NCBI GenBank assembly: GCA_016710645.1
Contig: JADJVI010000022.1
Coordinates: 1 to 64,000 of the forward strand
Direction: 5' to 3'
Length of the DNA: 64,000 bases
DNA from: Actinomycetales bacterium
GTDB lineage: Bacteria > Actinomycetota > Actinomycetes > Actinomycetales > Dermatophilaceae
Below, piece by piece: positions 50,907 through 60,483 of the stretch. The position numbers were made by a program, and so were the translations under genes. Within the stretch, counting starts at the first letter, position 1; each line of letters begins with the position of its first letter. The notes under the pieces were generated by a model. The model was not told where the DNA came from, did no database searches, and was given only the letters and a program-made list of their open reading frames with translations.

Positions 50907-51888
50907 CGAAACCCTCTCCTGTCAACGCGACGAACAGATCCTCGAGGCTGGCCGAGGTCACCGTGAAGCCCGCGACCGGCACGCCCGCCCCGACCAGCGC
51001 CGCGACGATCGCTTCCGGGGCAACCTCCCCCGGTATGCCGTGCGCCTCCCCCGTCTGACTGGTCACCTCCGCCAAGCCGAGGCCGCGCAACACGTCGGCC
51101 GCAGCGTCGGGCTGGGAGGTGAGCACACGGCATACCGGGCGGCTCTTGCCCCGGATCTCGGCAACCGTGCCTTGGGCGACCAACTCGCCCTCGCGCATCA
51201 CGCCGAGGTGGGTGCACATCTGCTCGACTTCGGAGAGCAGGTGGCTGGACACGAGCACCGTCGTGCCGTCCGCCGCGAGCGACCCGACCAACGACCGGAC
51301 CTCCCGAGTGCCTTGTGGGTCAAGGCCATTGGTGGGTTCGTCGAGGACGAGCAGGTCGCGCGGCGTGAGCAGCGCGCCGGCGATGGCCAGGCGCTGACGC
51401 ATGCCCAGCGAGTAGGCCCGGTAGCGCTTGGTCGCCGCCGCGAGCAGCCCGACCCGGTCCAGGGCCGCGTCGATGCGCGCCTTGGCGGTCGCGGGATCGG
51501 TATGCCGGTCGGCCGCGTCGAGTCGCGCGAGGTTGGCCCGCCCGGACAGGTAGGGGTGAAAGGCGGGGCCTTCGACCAGGGCGCCGACCCGGTGCAACGC
51601 CTGGTCGGCCGCGTCGGGGATGGGGTGGCCGAGGACTTCACGGGTGCCGGCAGTCGGGGTGACCAGGCCGAGGAGCATCCGGATGGTCGTGGTCTTGCCC
51701 GAGCCATTGGGGCCGAGGAAGCCGTAGACCGCGCCGGTCGGCACCGCCAGCGCCAGGTCGGTGACGACGGTGCGCGACCCGAAGCGTTTGGTCAGACCGG
51801 TGGTGCGCACGGCGAGCGGGAGCGGGGTGGCGGTCATGGGCGGGGTCATCGGCGTTGAGAGGGCCAGCGGGAGGGTTGCGCTGGTCAC
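50893..51888 (-). CDS. ABC transporter ATP-binding protein
   Basis: 331 residues: Walker A GPNGSGKT (~59), signature SLGMRQ, Walker B LLVLDEPTNGLD, H-loop SSH. The C-terminal ~90 residues match DrrA/NatA-type exporters. GTG 51888 overlaps the stop of the upstream lipoprotein-carrier-like gene (GTGA). Together with the permease it forms an exporter. Confidence 0.92.
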   Translation of the reverse strand: MTSATLPLALSTPMTPPMTATPLPLAVRTTGLTKRFGSRTVVTDLALAVPTGAVYGFLGPNGSGKTTTIRMLLGLVTPTAGTREVLGHPIPDAADQALHRVGALVEGPAFHPYLSGRANLARLDAADRHTDPATAKARIDAALDRVGLLAAATKRYRAYSLGMRQRLAIAGALLTPRDLLVLDEPTNGLDPQGTREVRSLVGSLAADGTTVLVSSHLLSEVEQMCTHLGVMREGELVAQGTVAEIRGKSRPVCRVLTSQPDAAADVLRGLGLAEVTSQTGEAHGIPGEVAPEAIVAALVGAGVPVAGFTVTSASLEDLFVALTGEGFDVSG

Positions 51889-53159
51889 GAGCCGGCCGCC
51901 AGGGCGGCATACAGGCGGTCGGCAGGCACGGCGCCGATGGCGACCCGACCGTCGTCGGCGAGCACTGCGGTGAAAATCGTGCCTTCCAGGACTCGGCCGG
52001 TGCCCCAGGCTCCGGACGTCGTGGGCAGTTGCTGCAGCATCGAGGTCATCGAGTCAGGCGCTTTCCCTTGGCCCGAGCTCTCGCCGTCGGGGCTGGAACC
52101 AGTCATCGGCTCACCCTTGACAATGACGACGGTGGCCCAGCCAGTGCCGACGAATTTCGGCTTGGCAGAGGCGATTCCCGATCCGGGCGGGGTGGCCTTG
52201 CCCGGCAGCTCGCCAGGGACCATGGAGTTGGCGCCCTTGTCGGCCGGCTGGTCGCCGGTCATGGGGGTCTTGCCTTCGGTGACCGTCGTGCCGGCCGGCG
52301 GAGTGAAGGCGAAGGTCTGCGCGTCCGGCACGCCGAAGTCGACGGCCGTGAAGCCCACCTCGAACGCCGGCGTCGCGATGCGGGTCGACATGACCTGCAC
52401 CCGCAGCGGCACCTTGGTCTCGGCGTCGACCGCGAGACGCACCGATGCGACCAGGCTCTCCTTCGCGCGCGGGGTCAGGACGAGCTGGTATGCCGCGCGG
52501 CCGGCCACCGTCGTGGTGCCAGGAACGGTCACCTCGGTCGACGGGTCGACCATGGCCAGGAGCTTGTCGGCGGCCTCTTGTGGGGTGGTCGGGAGTGGGG
52601 TGGCACCGGGGGCACCGGCGGCTCCACGCGCGACGGACGCGGCCGGCGCGCCGGTCGCGGACGGCATACCGGTCTTGCCCGGAAGCGCGCCGAGATCGCC
52701 GAGGCTGGTCGGGTGCTTCATGGTCTCGGGCACGAGGTAGTGGGTGGCTTCCTTGGAGCTGCTTGACCAGACCCAGATGTCCTTGCCATCGCGGACGATG
52801 TCGCTTTCGCCGCCTTGGCCGAGCAACGCCAGGCGGGCCTTCGACGGGCCGGAAAGCCAGACCCTCCAGGTGTGGGTGCCGGTGATGGTGCCGGAGAGTT
52901 CGGCGGAGCCGCGGCCGGAGCTCATGCCCGGGAGGGTGAGGGACGGCAGGCCGAGGTCGGAGGTCTGCACCACGGTGCCCGACAGGCCGGCCGGGCGGGC
53001 CTGCTGCACGGCCACGAGCAACTCCGCCGGCGTCATCGGCGGGAGCGTCGGGTCGGCGGTGGCGGTCGACGAGACCGCGACTGAGCCAGCGGCGACAAGG
53101 GCGACCGCGGCGGTGGGCACGGCCCAACGGGTCCAGGGACGGGTGGTGAAGATGCTCAT
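51885..53159 (-). CDS. Secreted LolA/RseB-like protein of an ABC exporter operon
   Basis: 424 residues with a Sec signal (~15-36) and a mature N-terminal domain resembling LolA/MucB-RseB-type folds: PAELLVAVQQARPAGLSGTVVQTSDLGLPSL, then TWRVWLSGPSKARLALLGQGGESDIVRDGKDIWVWSS. A Pro/Ala-rich break around 165-190 (containing a 10-mer copy) and a second half with FAFTPPAGTTVTEG. Such proteins commonly head an operon with an ABC exporter in actinobacteria; they may carry or sense lipid or lipoproteins outside the membrane. Confidence 0.78.
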   Translation of the reverse strand: MSIFTTRPWTRWAVPTAAVALVAAGSVAVSSTATADPTLPPMTPAELLVAVQQARPAGLSGTVVQTSDLGLPSLTLPGMSSGRGSAELSGTITGTHTWRVWLSGPSKARLALLGQGGESDIVRDGKDIWVWSSSSKEATHYLVPETMKHPTSLGDLGALPGKTGMPSATGAPAASVARGAAGAPGATPLPTTPQEAADKLLAMVDPSTEVTVPGTTTVAGRAAYQLVLTPRAKESLVASVRLAVDAETKVPLRVQVMSTRIATPAFEVGFTAVDFGVPDAQTFAFTPPAGTTVTEGKTPMTGDQPADKGANSMVPGELPGKATPPGSGIASAKPKFVGTGWATVVIVKGEPMTGSSPDGESSGQGKAPDSMTSMLQQLPTTSGAWGTGRVLEGTIFTAVLADDGRVAIGAVPADRLYAALAAGS

Positions 53160-53247
53160 GAGTCCATGGTGCGCGATGGGTGCTGAGAGTTCCCTGAGAG
53201 GTTGCGCGAGCGAGTGGGTCGGTTCGGTCGCCGCCTAGACTCCGACC

Positions 53248-53544
53248 ATGTCGGCCAGCACCCCGGAGGAGCGTCTGCGGATCGCCCTGGACATGGCCGC
53301 CACGGGGATCGAGATGAAGCGCATGCAGTTCCGCCGCGAGCAACCGGAGTGGGACGAGTCCCAGGTGGCGGCGGCGATGCGGGCTTGGCTGCAGGATCGA
53401 CCTGGCGCGCCCTATGGCGACTACCCGGGGAAGCCGTCCCTGCGTCGGCTGGGTGATTTCGGTGGCCATGAGCGCCTGGATGGCCCTCACGGGTCCGACC
53501 GCGATGGCGGGTCGGGCTGTCCAGACGACGGCGCCACCTCATGA
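53248..53544 (+). CDS. Small protein resembling Rv0078B-type antitoxin
   Basis: 98 residues. The first ~55 (PEERLRIALDMAATGIEMKRMQFRREQPEWDESQVAAAMRAWLQDRPGAP) have the R..A.....G..M.R...RR..P.........WL..RP pattern of mycobacterial Rv0078B-like antitoxins; the rest is Gly/Asp-rich. Its stop overlaps the start of the nucleotidyltransferase gene (ATGA). Together a toxin-antitoxin-like pair. Assigned by pattern, not search. Confidence 0.65.
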   Translation: MSASTPEERLRIALDMAATGIEMKRMQFRREQPEWDESQVAAAMRAWLQDRPGAPYGDYPGKPSLRRLGDFGGHERLDGPHGSDRDGGSGCPDDGATS

Positions 53545-54140
53545 TGCCGGCGCTCGCCGCCTCGTTGGCTCGGCTGGCGGATGACCTCGCTCGGATCCCG
53601 GTGGCCTGGGCCCTTGTCGGCGGATTCGCTGTCTCGGCACGAGCCGAGCCGCGCTTCACGCGCGACGTCGACGTGTGCGTCGTGGCCGATTCTGATGCCG
53701 CGGCCGAAGGCTTGGGCATGGCTCTGACCGGCATGGGCTACACGGTCGGCAGCATCGTGGAGCACGAGTATCGCCATCGACTCGCCACCATCCGACTGCA
53801 TTCTCCGGTCGCCGAGGGTGGTGTCGTCGACCTGCTCTTTGCCTCCTCCGGCGTCGAACGCGAGACCGTTGAGGGGGCTGAACTCCTGGAGATCCTCCCT
53901 GGCCTCACCGTCCCGGTTGCCAATGCGGGACATCTCGTCGTGCTCAAATTGCTGGCCCGCGATGACGGTCGGCCTCAGGACGCCATGGACTTGCGGGCCC
54001 TGCGCTCGGTCCTCACCGCTGACGACGAGACCGAGGCGCATCGGCTGGCTGGGCTCGTCATGGCTCGGGGTTTCGCTCGCGAGCGCGATCTGCCGACCCT
54101 GCTTTCCGCCTATCTCGCCCCTGGCCAGGCGAAAGGCTGA
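53541..54140 (+). CDS. AbiEii/MNT-fold nucleotidyltransferase (putative toxin)
   Basis: 199 residues. The nucleotidyltransferase core is visible: VAWALVGGFAVSARAEPRFTRDVDVCVV (GG...A.......R.T.DVDV, the G-S/G-G and D-x-D motif) and later VVDLLFAS. The C-terminal half is helical. It is the second, overlapping gene of the pair with the small antitoxin-like protein. Such enzymes may nucleotidylate tRNA or proteins; whether it is toxic is unknown. No 10-mer occurs in either gene. Confidence 0.8.
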   Translation: MMPALAASLARLADDLARIPVAWALVGGFAVSARAEPRFTRDVDVCVVADSDAAAEGLGMALTGMGYTVGSIVEHEYRHRLATIRLHSPVAEGGVVDLLFASSGVERETVEGAELLEILPGLTVPVANAGHLVVLKLLARDDGRPQDAMDLRALRSVLTADDETEAHRLAGLVMARGFARERDLPTLLSAYLAPGQAKG

Positions 54141-54166
54141 GCGCGAGACGGATGCTCGGATCCCGG

Positions 54167-54204
54167 CTAGGCACACCGTGCGTCTGGGCGCTCGTTCTGC
54201 CTAG
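54167..54204. repeat. 38-bp CTAGGCA palindromic element, copy 2
   Basis: CTAGGCA...TGCCTAG with inner GTGCGTC.GGG.GC and CGTTC; same length and order as 46252-46289. It lies just after the nucleotidyltransferase gene and before the next start. Confidence 0.75.
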
Positions 54205-54256
54205 CGGGGCGGGCCGAGATGAGCGCGAGCCGGACGGCATACCCGAGGATGTGTCA

Positions 54257-54616
54257 GTGACCACAGGTGCAGGCGAGCGGCCCCGCGTCGTGTGTTTGTG
54301 CGGCAGCACGCGGTTCCTCGACGCGTTCGACGCGGCGTCCGTCGCCGAGACGCTGGCCGGGCGGATTGTGCTGAACATCGCCTCCACTCGCACCGACGAC
54401 GACGAGCTGTTTGCCGGGTTGGACGATGACGAGCGGGCTGCCGCGATCGAGCGGCTCGGGGCGCTGCACTTCGCCAAGATCGACCTCGCCGACGAGATCC
54501 TTGTGCTCAATGTCGGCGGCTACATCGGCGCCTCGACCCGCGCCGAGATCGACTACGCGCATCGCACCGGCACCCTCGTGCGCTACCTCGAGCCGCCCGG
54601 CCCGTCTCAGGCGTGA
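54257..54616 (+). CDS. Nucleoside 2-deoxyribosyltransferase-like protein
   Basis: 119 residues from GTG 54257; GTG 54251 is an alternative. The opening VVCLCGSTRF and the ending region DLADEILVLNVGGYIGASTRAEIDYAHRTGTLVRYLE are typical of this Rossmann-like family (PF05014-related), including a Glu in the last helix segment (AEIDYA). Could act on nucleotides or be a sensor of nucleotide signals. Preceded by a 10-mer copy (about 54237). Confidence 0.75.
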   Translation: MTTGAGERPRVVCLCGSTRFLDAFDAASVAETLAGRIVLNIASTRTDDDELFAGLDDDERAAAIERLGALHFAKIDLADEILVLNVGGYIGASTRAEIDYAHRTGTLVRYLEPPGPSQA

Positions 54617-54692
54617 CCCCGAAGCTGAGAGGGCGCTGAGAGCCAGAGCCGGTATGCCGTGCCCGCGAGGCGGCTCGTGACAGGGTGAGGGC

Positions 54693-55346
54693 ATGCGGCT
54701 GCTGCTCGTCGAAGACGAACGGGCGATGGCGGCTGCGCTGCGCAAGGGGCTGGAGTCGGAGGGGTTTGTCGTCGAGCATGCCGCCGACGGGCCGAGCGGC
54801 TTGCAGGCGGCGCGCTTCGGCGGGTTCGATGCCGTGCTGCTCGACGTCATGCTGCCGGGGATGAGCGGCTACACGGTCGTGCGGACGCTGCGCTCGGAGC
54901 GCAACTGGGTGCCGGTGCTCATGATCTCGGCCAAGGACGGGGAGTACGACCAGGCCGACGGGCTTGATTACGGCGCCGATGATTACCTCGTCAAGCCGTT
55001 CTCGTTCGTCGTGCTGCTGGCCCGGCTGCGGGCGTTGCTTCGGCGGGATCCCGTGCCGCGGCCGTCCCGATTGCGTTGCGGCCCAATCGAACTCGACCCT
55101 GCCACCCATCAGGTCTGGCTGGACGACACCGAAATCGCTCTCGCCCCAAGGGAATTCGCGCTCCTCGAACACCTCATGCGTGCAGCGCCGGCAGCCGTCG
55201 GGAAAGAGGCGATCGTGGACTCGGTCTGGGGCCAGGAGAGCGCCGACCCCAACGTCGTCGAGGTCTATGTCAGCTACCTGCGCCGCAAGCTCGGCAAGGC
55301 CCGCATCGAGACCGTGCGCGGGGTCGGTTACCGGATGGCGCCATGA
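54693..55346 (+). CDS. OmpR-family response regulator
   Basis: 217 residues: receiver (LLVEDERAMAAAL; phospho-acceptor Asp51 in AVLLDVMLP; Lys102 in DYLVKPF) and winged-helix output domain (LAPREFALLEHLM ... EVYVSYLRRKLG ... ETVRGVGYRM). Stop overlaps the kinase start (ATGA at 55343). Confidence 0.94.
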   Translation: MRLLLVEDERAMAAALRKGLESEGFVVEHAADGPSGLQAARFGGFDAVLLDVMLPGMSGYTVVRTLRSERNWVPVLMISAKDGEYDQADGLDYGADDYLVKPFSFVVLLARLRALLRRDPVPRPSRLRCGPIELDPATHQVWLDDTEIALAPREFALLEHLMRAAPAAVGKEAIVDSVWGQESADPNVVEVYVSYLRRKLGKARIETVRGVGYRMAP

Positions 55347-56818
55347 CGAGCGCCCGGCCGTCGGCGTGGGCGCGGCTGTCGATCCGCGCGCGGCTGATGA
55401 CCATCGGCATTCTCGGCCTGGCCGGCGCGCTCGTGGTCGGCTTCGCCGTCTTGTATGCCGCGGTGACGGCCAGCGTCGAGCACACCGTCGACACCCAGGC
55501 GCGCACCGTTGCACGCGATGTCGGCCTGCTCGTCGACAGCGCCCGATTGCCCGATCCCGTGCCGCAATTCGGCGCGCAGGTGGTGCAGATCCTCGACGCC
55601 GACGGCCGAGTCGCGGGCGGCTCGCTCACCGCCGATCGGCTCACCCCACTGGTGACGTCGGCCGAACGCACTCGACTCGCGGCCGGCGAGGTGCTCACCG
55701 TCTCCGGCACCCGCAGCGCCCAGACCGGACAACTGCGGGTCGCGGGGTATGCCGCGGGACCCGCTTCCGCCCGCGTGCTCGTCGTCGCCGCCGTCCCGAC
55801 GACCGACATGGACACCGCCAGCGAAGCCCTGCGCCGGCTGCTGTTCTGGGCCTTCCCGATCTTCCTCGGCATCACCGCGCTCATCGCCTGGCGAGTCATC
55901 GGCGCCGCGCTCAGGCCGGTCGACACCCTGCGTCGGGAGGCCGACCGCATTGGCGCAGCAGGCACCGCCCGTATGCCGTCGCCCGCTCTTGGCGACGCGG
56001 CTGCACCTCAAGCGTCCGGCATCACCACCTCCGGCTCGGTCGCGCCGCCGGTCAGCCCGGAGGACGAGCGGCTCACCGTGCCACCCTCCCGCGACGAGAT
56101 CAGCGCCCTCGCGCAGACCCTGAACGGCATGCTGGACCGGCTGGCTGCCGCGAGGGTCAGCCAACGCGCGTTCATTGCCGACGCCGCTCACGAGCTACGC
56201 AGCCCACTCGCGTCGCTGCGGATGCAGCTCGATGTCGCCCAACACGTTGGCGAAGGTGGCTCTCTCCCAGCGGACTTGATCCCCGAACTCGACCGACTCA
56301 GCACCCTCGTCGACGACCTACTCACCCTCGCCCGACTCGGCGATTCCGCTCCCCCCGCGCCGACGCCAGTCCCGATTGCACCGCTCCTGGACGGCCTTAG
56401 ACATCGGTATGCCGTCGCCCGAGTTCCCGTCCACGTCACCGTCCCGGAAGGCGACCTCACGGCATACGGGATCTCGGGGGACGTCCTGCGAGCGGTGACC
56501 AACCTGGTGGACAACGCCGTGCGCCATGCGGCCTCCGCAGTGACCGTGACGGCCGCCGGGGTCCCGACCAACCCGCCACGGGTCGAGATCATCGTCTCGG
56601 ACGACGGACACGGCATACCGGAGTCGGATCGCGAGCGGGTCTTCGAGCGCTTCACCCGACTGGACGACGCGCGCACCCGCGACGCGGGCGGATCTGGGCT
56701 CGGCCTGTCGATCGCCCGCGAGCTTGTCCGACGTAGTGGCGGAGACATCCGGTTGGCGGACGCCGCACCCGGCTTGCGAGCCGTGGTGTCCCTGCCCACG
56801 CACCCCATCAGCGGCTGA
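55343..56818 (+). CDS. Sensor histidine kinase (HisKA/HATPase)
   Basis: 491 residues: two membrane helices (~20-42 and ~165-186) around an extracellular sensor region, a HAMP linker extended by a Ser/Ala/Thr/Pro-rich insert of about 40 residues that includes a copy of the 10-mer, then HisKA with His283 (FIADAAHELRSPLAS) and an ATPase domain (NLVDNAVRHA, DDGHGIP, FERF, GSGLGLSIARELV). Partner of the preceding regulator. The C-terminal tail GGDIRLADAAPGLRAVVSLP is duplicated in a short remnant at 57304-57381. Confidence 0.93.
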   Translation: MTSARPSAWARLSIRARLMTIGILGLAGALVVGFAVLYAAVTASVEHTVDTQARTVARDVGLLVDSARLPDPVPQFGAQVVQILDADGRVAGGSLTADRLTPLVTSAERTRLAAGEVLTVSGTRSAQTGQLRVAGYAAGPASARVLVVAAVPTTDMDTASEALRRLLFWAFPIFLGITALIAWRVIGAALRPVDTLRREADRIGAAGTARMPSPALGDAAAPQASGITTSGSVAPPVSPEDERLTVPPSRDEISALAQTLNGMLDRLAAARVSQRAFIADAAHELRSPLASLRMQLDVAQHVGEGGSLPADLIPELDRLSTLVDDLLTLARLGDSAPPAPTPVPIAPLLDGLRHRYAVARVPVHVTVPEGDLTAYGISGDVLRAVTNLVDNAVRHAASAVTVTAAGVPTNPPRVEIIVSDDGHGIPESDRERVFERFTRLDDARTRDAGGSGLGLSIARELVRRSGGDIRLADAAPGLRAVVSLPTHPISG

Positions 56819-56947
56819 CCCAAGGACCCGCGTCACCATCACCCGAGATCGCCGACAACAGGCGGCGAGGCACATGCTGTGTCATCCTCGTCGCACGGGC
56901 CTTTGGCCCAGACTCCCTCATCGCCACGGTGCAGTTAGGGGACGACG

Positions 56948-57262
56948 TTGAGCGACTCCACCATGAAGCCAAGCACCACGGCCGCGTCCGAGAGGCCGGG
57001 CACGACCGCTGTGTACCGGAAGTACCTCAGGCTGGGCATCGCCTTGATCGCCGTGGGCGCGATCGTTCACGCGGTCCTTCCTGCCATCTTCGTCGCGCTC
57101 CGCGGCGTAGGAGAGCCGGGCAACCCCTTCTGGACGCTTCTCGATCCCGCCTTGACTCTCATCCGGTGGTCGTTCATGCCGCTGGGAAGTGCCCTCGTCG
57201 GCGCCGCGATCGTCATCAAGGAACTCGGGCCGTCCAGTACCGAACAGCGCGTCGAGCGCTAG
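56948..57262 (+). CDS. Small two- or three-helix membrane protein
   Basis: 104 residues from TTG 56948, chosen because AGGGG lies seven bases upstream; ATG 56963 lacks a ribosome site. Hydrophobic segments YLRLGIALIAVGAIVHAVLPAIFVAL and PLGSALVGAAIVI; no family recognised. It lies between the histidine kinase and a duplicated kinase tail, so it was probably inserted in this position. Confidence 0.6.
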   Translation: MSDSTMKPSTTAASERPGTTAVYRKYLRLGIALIAVGAIVHAVLPAIFVALRGVGEPGNPFWTLLDPALTLIRWSFMPLGSALVGAAIVIKELGPSSTEQRVER

Positions 57263-57303
57263 ACCACTGGTTCGGACATCCACTGGTCATGAGTTGAGGT
57301 CGG

Positions 57304-57381
57304 GGCGGCATCCGGTTGGTGGATGCCGCCCCTGGGCTGCGGGCAGTGGTGTCGCTGCCGCGCGTGCCCCGCCCGGTCTGA
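57304..57381 (+). pseudogene. Remnant of a histidine kinase C-terminus
   Basis: The frame GGIRLVDAAPGLRAVVSLP then RVPRPV and TGA matches the end of the 55343 kinase (GGDIRLADAAPGLRAVVSLP) almost residue for residue, at about three quarters identity in DNA. There is no upstream kinase sequence. Either an older kinase copy was replaced upstream, or a ~500-base segment including the 56948 gene was inserted next to a kinase 3' end. Confidence 0.85.
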
Positions 57382-57389
57382 GCCCCGAC

Positions 57390-57809
57390 TCAGACCAGAC
57401 CGAACGCTTCCAACTCCGGCTCGGTCAGCAACCGCGACCGGATCATGAACCGCACACCCTCCGGAGCCTCCACCGAGAACCCCGACCCACGGCCGGGCAC
57501 GACGTCGACGGTGAGGTGGGTGTGCTTCCAGTACTCGTACTGCGGCACCGACATCCAGAACGGCACGGCCCGCTCCAGCCCGACGTCGAGATCGCCGAGA
57601 TGCACGTCCGCGTCTCCGACGAGCAGGTCGCCGTCGGGGTAACACATCGGCGACGAGCCGTCGCAGCACCCACCGGACTGGTGGAACATCAGCGGCCCAT
57701 GCAGGTCGGTGAGCTTCCGCGCCAAGGCTGCCGCCTCGGGGGTGATCTCCACGCGACGGTATGCCGTCCGCTCACCGGGAGCGGACGGCATACCTGAGTG
57801 TTGTGTCAT
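57390..57809 (-). CDS. DUF779 family protein
   Basis: 139 residues from ATG 57809, four bases after the dehydrogenase stop; GTG 57752 (VEITPEAAALARKL) matches the usual family N-terminus and is a real alternative. Conserved block: GPLMFHQSGGCCDGSSPMCYP, with a Cys cluster that may bind metal. Regularly found beside aldehyde dehydrogenases and thought to help their activity. The extra N-terminal residues of the long form are encoded by the hairpin at 57758-57794. Confidence 0.85.
   Translation of the reverse strand: MTQHSGMPSAPGERTAYRRVEITPEAAALARKLTDLHGPLMFHQSGGCCDGSSPMCYPDGDLLVGDADVHLGDLDVGLERAVPFWMSVPQYEYWKHTHLTVDVVPGRGSGFSVEAPEGVRFMIRSRLLTEPELEAFGLV
57758..57794. repeat. Perfect hairpin made of two inverted 10-mer copies
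   Basis: GGTATGCCGTCCGCTC (57758-57773) and its exact reverse complement (57779-57794) flank a 5-base loop. It lies between the dehydrogenase stop and the alternative DUF779 start, where it could terminate or attenuate transcription or hinder translation. Confidence 0.9.
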
Positions 57810-57813
57810 CGGT

Positions 57814-59337
<1,524 letters not shown>

Positions 59338-59407
59338 GCGATCCTCCGTGCGCTCAGTGTGACTCCCGCCCCTCTGGCGGGTTTCGGGCGACGGTAGTTG
59401 GGCCAAC

Positions 59408-59426
59408 GTTGCAACGACGCTGCAAC
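59408..59426. promoter_or_regulatory. Dyad GTTGCA-N7-TGCAAC upstream of the aldehyde dehydrogenase
   Basis: A 6-bp perfect dyad lies 71 bases before the dehydrogenase start, in the divergent promoter region shared with the 59495 VOC gene. The spacing fits an activator or repressor site. The regulator is not identified; the GAF protein at 61169 is one candidate. Confidence 0.4.
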
Positions 59427-59494
59427 CTGTGAGGGCTGTCACAGCGCGGGGTTAGGGTGTCCTCACTTACGTCCACCCTGGAGGGAACACACCC

Positions 59495-59938
59495 ATGGCC
59501 ATGCGCCTCAACCCGTACCTCAACTTCCGCGACTCCTCGCGCGCGGCTATGGAGTTCTACCGCGACGTGTTCGGCGGCGAGCTCACCATCTCGACCTTCG
59601 GCGAGTTCGGTATGCCGGACACCCCCTTCGCCGACAACGTCATGCACGCGATGCTCGTGACTCCCGCCGGTTTCGCGCTGATGGCCTCGGACGCCCCGCC
59701 GGAGATGTCGATCTCGGAAAATTCCACGTCGATCAGCCTGTCGGGCGACGACGCTGAGGCGCTGCGTGGCTACTGGGACGCCCTCGCCGATGGCGCGCAG
59801 ATCGTCATGCCCTTGGAGCGCCAGATGTGGGGCGACGACTACGGCATGCTCGTCGACAAGTTCGGCACCCCGTGGATGGTCAACATCGCGGGCGGTGCCG
59901 GCGCGGCGGCCGCTGACGGCGCCGACGGCGCGGCCTGA
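59495..59938 (+). CDS. VOC-family protein (PhnB-like)
   Basis: 147 residues: LNPYLNFRDSSRAAMEFYRDVFGGELTISTFGEFG and DDYGMLVDKFGTPWMVNI, the PhnB-like VOC pattern with an Ala/Gly/Asp-rich tail. Unknown function. Preceded by GGAGGGAACA; divergent from the dehydrogenase. Followed by another VOC gene after 12 bases. Confidence 0.85.
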   Translation: MAMRLNPYLNFRDSSRAAMEFYRDVFGGELTISTFGEFGMPDTPFADNVMHAMLVTPAGFALMASDAPPEMSISENSTSISLSGDDAEALRGYWDALADGAQIVMPLERQMWGDDYGMLVDKFGTPWMVNIAGGAGAAAADGADGAA

Positions 59939-59950
59939 GCGGAGAGCCAC

Positions 59951-60346
59951 TTGTCACGTCCAGTGCACTTCGAGATCCAGGCCGACGATTGTGAGCGCGC
60001 GATGGCCTTCTACGCCGCCGTGTTCGGTTGGACCTACCAGGACTACAGCGCTTTCGTGAACTCCCCTTACTGGGGTGTGGTGACAGGCGATGAGGGTATG
60101 CCGGGCATCAACGGCGGTCTGCTGCCTCGCCCCGCGCCCGCGCCCGGGATCGGTCAGGGCACCAATGCCGCGGTCTTGACCATGGGCGTTGAGGACTACG
60201 ACGCGACCGAGGCCAAGATCCTGGCTGCAGGTGGTCAGCTGGCGTTGCCCAAGTACGCGCTGCCGGGGATGGCCTGGCAGGGCTACTACCTCGACACCGA
60301 GGGCAACACCTTCGGCATCCACCAGCCCGACGAGTCGGCGGACTGA
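59951..60346 (+). CDS. VOC-family protein
   Basis: 131 residues starting TTG 59951 (preceded by GGAGAG): VHFEIQADDCERAMAFYAAVFGWTYQDY, ending YYLDTEGNTFGIHQPDES, a standard single-module VOC protein of the small-hydroxylase-like group. Probably co-transcribed with the preceding VOC gene. Confidence 0.85.
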   Translation: MSRPVHFEIQADDCERAMAFYAAVFGWTYQDYSAFVNSPYWGVVTGDEGMPGINGGLLPRPAPAPGIGQGTNAAVLTMGVEDYDATEAKILAAGGQLALPKYALPGMAWQGYYLDTEGNTFGIHQPDESAD

Positions 60347-60392
60347 GCTCCTAGGCCGCCGGCCGCACGGCCTACCCGGCCCAACGGCATAC

Positions 60393-60434
60393 GTGGTGCG
60401 GAAACCGACGTTCTGACGTAGGTTTCCGCACCAC
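60393..60434 (+). terminator. Strong hairpin after the VOC genes
   Basis: Perfect 14-bp arms GTGGTGCGGAAACC (60393-60406) and GGTTTCCGCACCAC (60421-60434) with a 14-base loop, directly preceded by a 10-mer copy. It separates the VOC operon from the toxin-antitoxin genes. No T-tract. Confidence 0.65.
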
Positions 60435-60483
60435 CACCGACGCTCCCTTGCCCATCCGAACACTGTCGGCCACAATTGTGTCC

